Source: Thermodesulfobacteriota bacterium
GTDB lineage: Bacteria > Thermosulfidibacterota > Thermosulfidibacteria > Thermosulfidibacterales > B14-G1
Length of the DNA stretch: 41,797 nucleotides
Reading direction: 5' to 3'
Assembly (NCBI GenBank): GCA_024274915.1
Contig: JAJSAC010000044.1
Span: 1-41,797 of the forward strand
Made by a program: the position numbers and the translations under genes. Shown here piece by piece: positions 41,071 to 41,797 of this stretch; position 1 is the stretch's first letter; each line of letters starts with the position of its first letter. Below the pieces are notes generated by a model. That model did no database searches. It saw only the letters and a program-made list of their open reading frames with translations, and was not told the DNA's origin.

Positions 41071-41797
41071 CATCGGGGGGAAGAGAGGAGAGAAACACCC
41101 TGCCATAACCTTTGTCCAATACCCGGGAATCGAGGAGATATACCACTCCCCTGTCCTCCTTTGTCCTAATGAGGCGTCCGAAACCCTGGCGGAAAACAAG
41201 GACTGCCTCGGGCAAAAGATAGTCCGTAAAAGGGTTCTTCCCTTGATCCTGATACCAACGGGAACGGGCGGCCACTAAAGGATCCTGGGGCGACTTGAAG
41301 GGAAGTTTCACCAGTACCAGGGTCTTGAGACATTCCCCGGGGAGGTCTATACCCTCCCAAAAGCTCTCCACCCCCACCAATACTCCCTGGGGGTCCTCTC
41401 TAAAGGTTCTCACCAAGGCATCCCTCCCCTCCTCTCCTTGAACGTAGAAGTGGAGATGGGGAAACTCCCTCCTCAGAACCTCCACCACCTCCTCCATCAC
41501 CCGATAGGCAGTGAAAAGGAGAAGGGCTCCACCCCCCCGCTCCTGGAGAACAGAGGAGAGCACTTCCATAAGCCTCTCCCGGTAACCAGGAGAAAGGGGT
41601 GACGGCATATCCCTCATCACCACCAGCCTCACTTGCTCCCCGTAATCAAACTCCGAAGGGAGAAAAACCTCCCGGGCATAAGAGGGCACGCCAAGGGCTT
41701 CCCGAACGTGCACCATGCTTCCGGCAACGGAAAGGGTAGCTGAAGTGAGGACCACCCCATCCACCAAGCCGAAAAGACCCTCCCCCAAGAGGGAAGA
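41051..41797 (-). CDS. DinG/XPD-type ATP-dependent helicase, C-terminal part
   Basis: The gene runs off the right window edge, so its N-terminus and Walker A are not seen. The visible 248 residues hold the second RecA-like domain of a superfamily 2 DinG-like helicase: VVLTSATLSVAGSM, ALLLFTAYRVMEEVVEVL, VLVGVESFWEGIDLPGE, LVLVKLPFKSPQDPL and the arginine-finger motif FRQGFGRLIRTKEDRGVVYL. The AREVFLPSEFDYGEQ segment is typical of DinG. Such helicases unwind DNA or R-loops during repair. Whether an exonuclease domain or Fe-S cysteines precede it is unknown. Confidence 0.88.
   Translation of the reverse strand, partial: SSLLGEGLFGLVDGVVLTSATLSVAGSMVHVREALGVPSYAREVFLPSEFDYGEQVRLVVMRDMPSPLSPGYRERLMEVLSSVLQERGGGALLLFTAYRVMEEVVEVLRREFPHLHFYVQGEEGRDALVRTFREDPQGVLVGVESFWEGIDLPGECLKTLVLVKLPFKSPQDPLVAARSRWYQDQGKNPFTDYLLPEAVLVFRQGFGRLIRTKEDRGVVYLLDSRVLDKGYGRVFLSSLPPDVRMDVV

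Overview
The window looks like chromosome from a diderm, probably anaerobic and thermophilic bacterium with moderately high GC. The diderm call rests on a TonB-dependent receptor ending in Phe, a TonB protein and a lipoprotein with a lipobox. Frequent AGG/AGA/ATA codons, the futalosine menaquinone gene mqnB, a Thi4-type thiazole synthase, an AmmeMemoRadiSam pair and very tight gene packing would suit a Thermodesulfobacteria/Desulfobacterota-like lineage. No rRNA or other phylogenetic marker is present, so this placement is an inference.

Layout. 1-480: decayed sequence with the C-terminal stub of a type I restriction HsdR. 487-6339: mqnB, ligA, an alpha/beta hydrolase (minus strand), thiL, a flavin-split-barrel protein and a TPR lipoprotein. 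6327-7550: an AT-rich DUF4143-type AAA ATPase that looks foreign. 7764-10633: late cobalamin genes cobD-cobS, divergent from cbiB. 10830-15264: a tight plus-strand operon with a dynamin-like GTPase, a prenyltransferase-repeat gene cut by one in-frame TAA, a family I pyrophosphatase homologue missing two metal-binding aspartates, a HEAT-like protein and an unknown. 15269-23719: a minus-strand run with a COG3044 ATPase, a response regulator, a cupin, a membrane protein, glpK, gpsA, cobO and btuB. btuB is preceded by a terminator-coupled cobalamin riboswitch. 24386-25624: the siroheme/corrin entry genes. 25797-28091: a soluble three-PAS hybrid histidine kinase. 28488-30640: divergent thi4 and nadA, each with an inspectable promoter and a dyad. 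30637-34395: tonB under a second, near-duplicate cobalamin riboswitch, then cbiP and cbiZ. 34515-35007: a decayed second copy of the thi4/nadA divergent pair. 35133-38579: rluD, amrS, amrA and a polyprenyl synthase. 38663-41070: a zinc/manganese-type ABC importer. The right edge cuts a DinG-like helicase.

How the genes fit together. Cobalamin is the main theme. BtuB and TonB import corrinoids and appear to answer to the same riboswitch signal. CbiZ, CbiP, CbiB, CobO, CobD and CobS cover salvage and nucleotide-loop assembly. CobA and a precorrin-2 dehydrogenase-like protein supply the early tetrapyrrole steps. A second theme links NAD and thiamine: NadA makes the NAD precursor quinolinate, Thi4 consumes NAD to make the thiazole, and ThiL makes thiamine diphosphate.

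The most unusual signal is a family of 7-bp repeats (roughly YCATRGY) followed by their complement, forming long hairpins. The heptads occur in a peripheral arm of both cobalamin riboswitches. They also form the core of three MITE-like intergenic elements, two of which carry 13-14 bp terminal inverted repeats.
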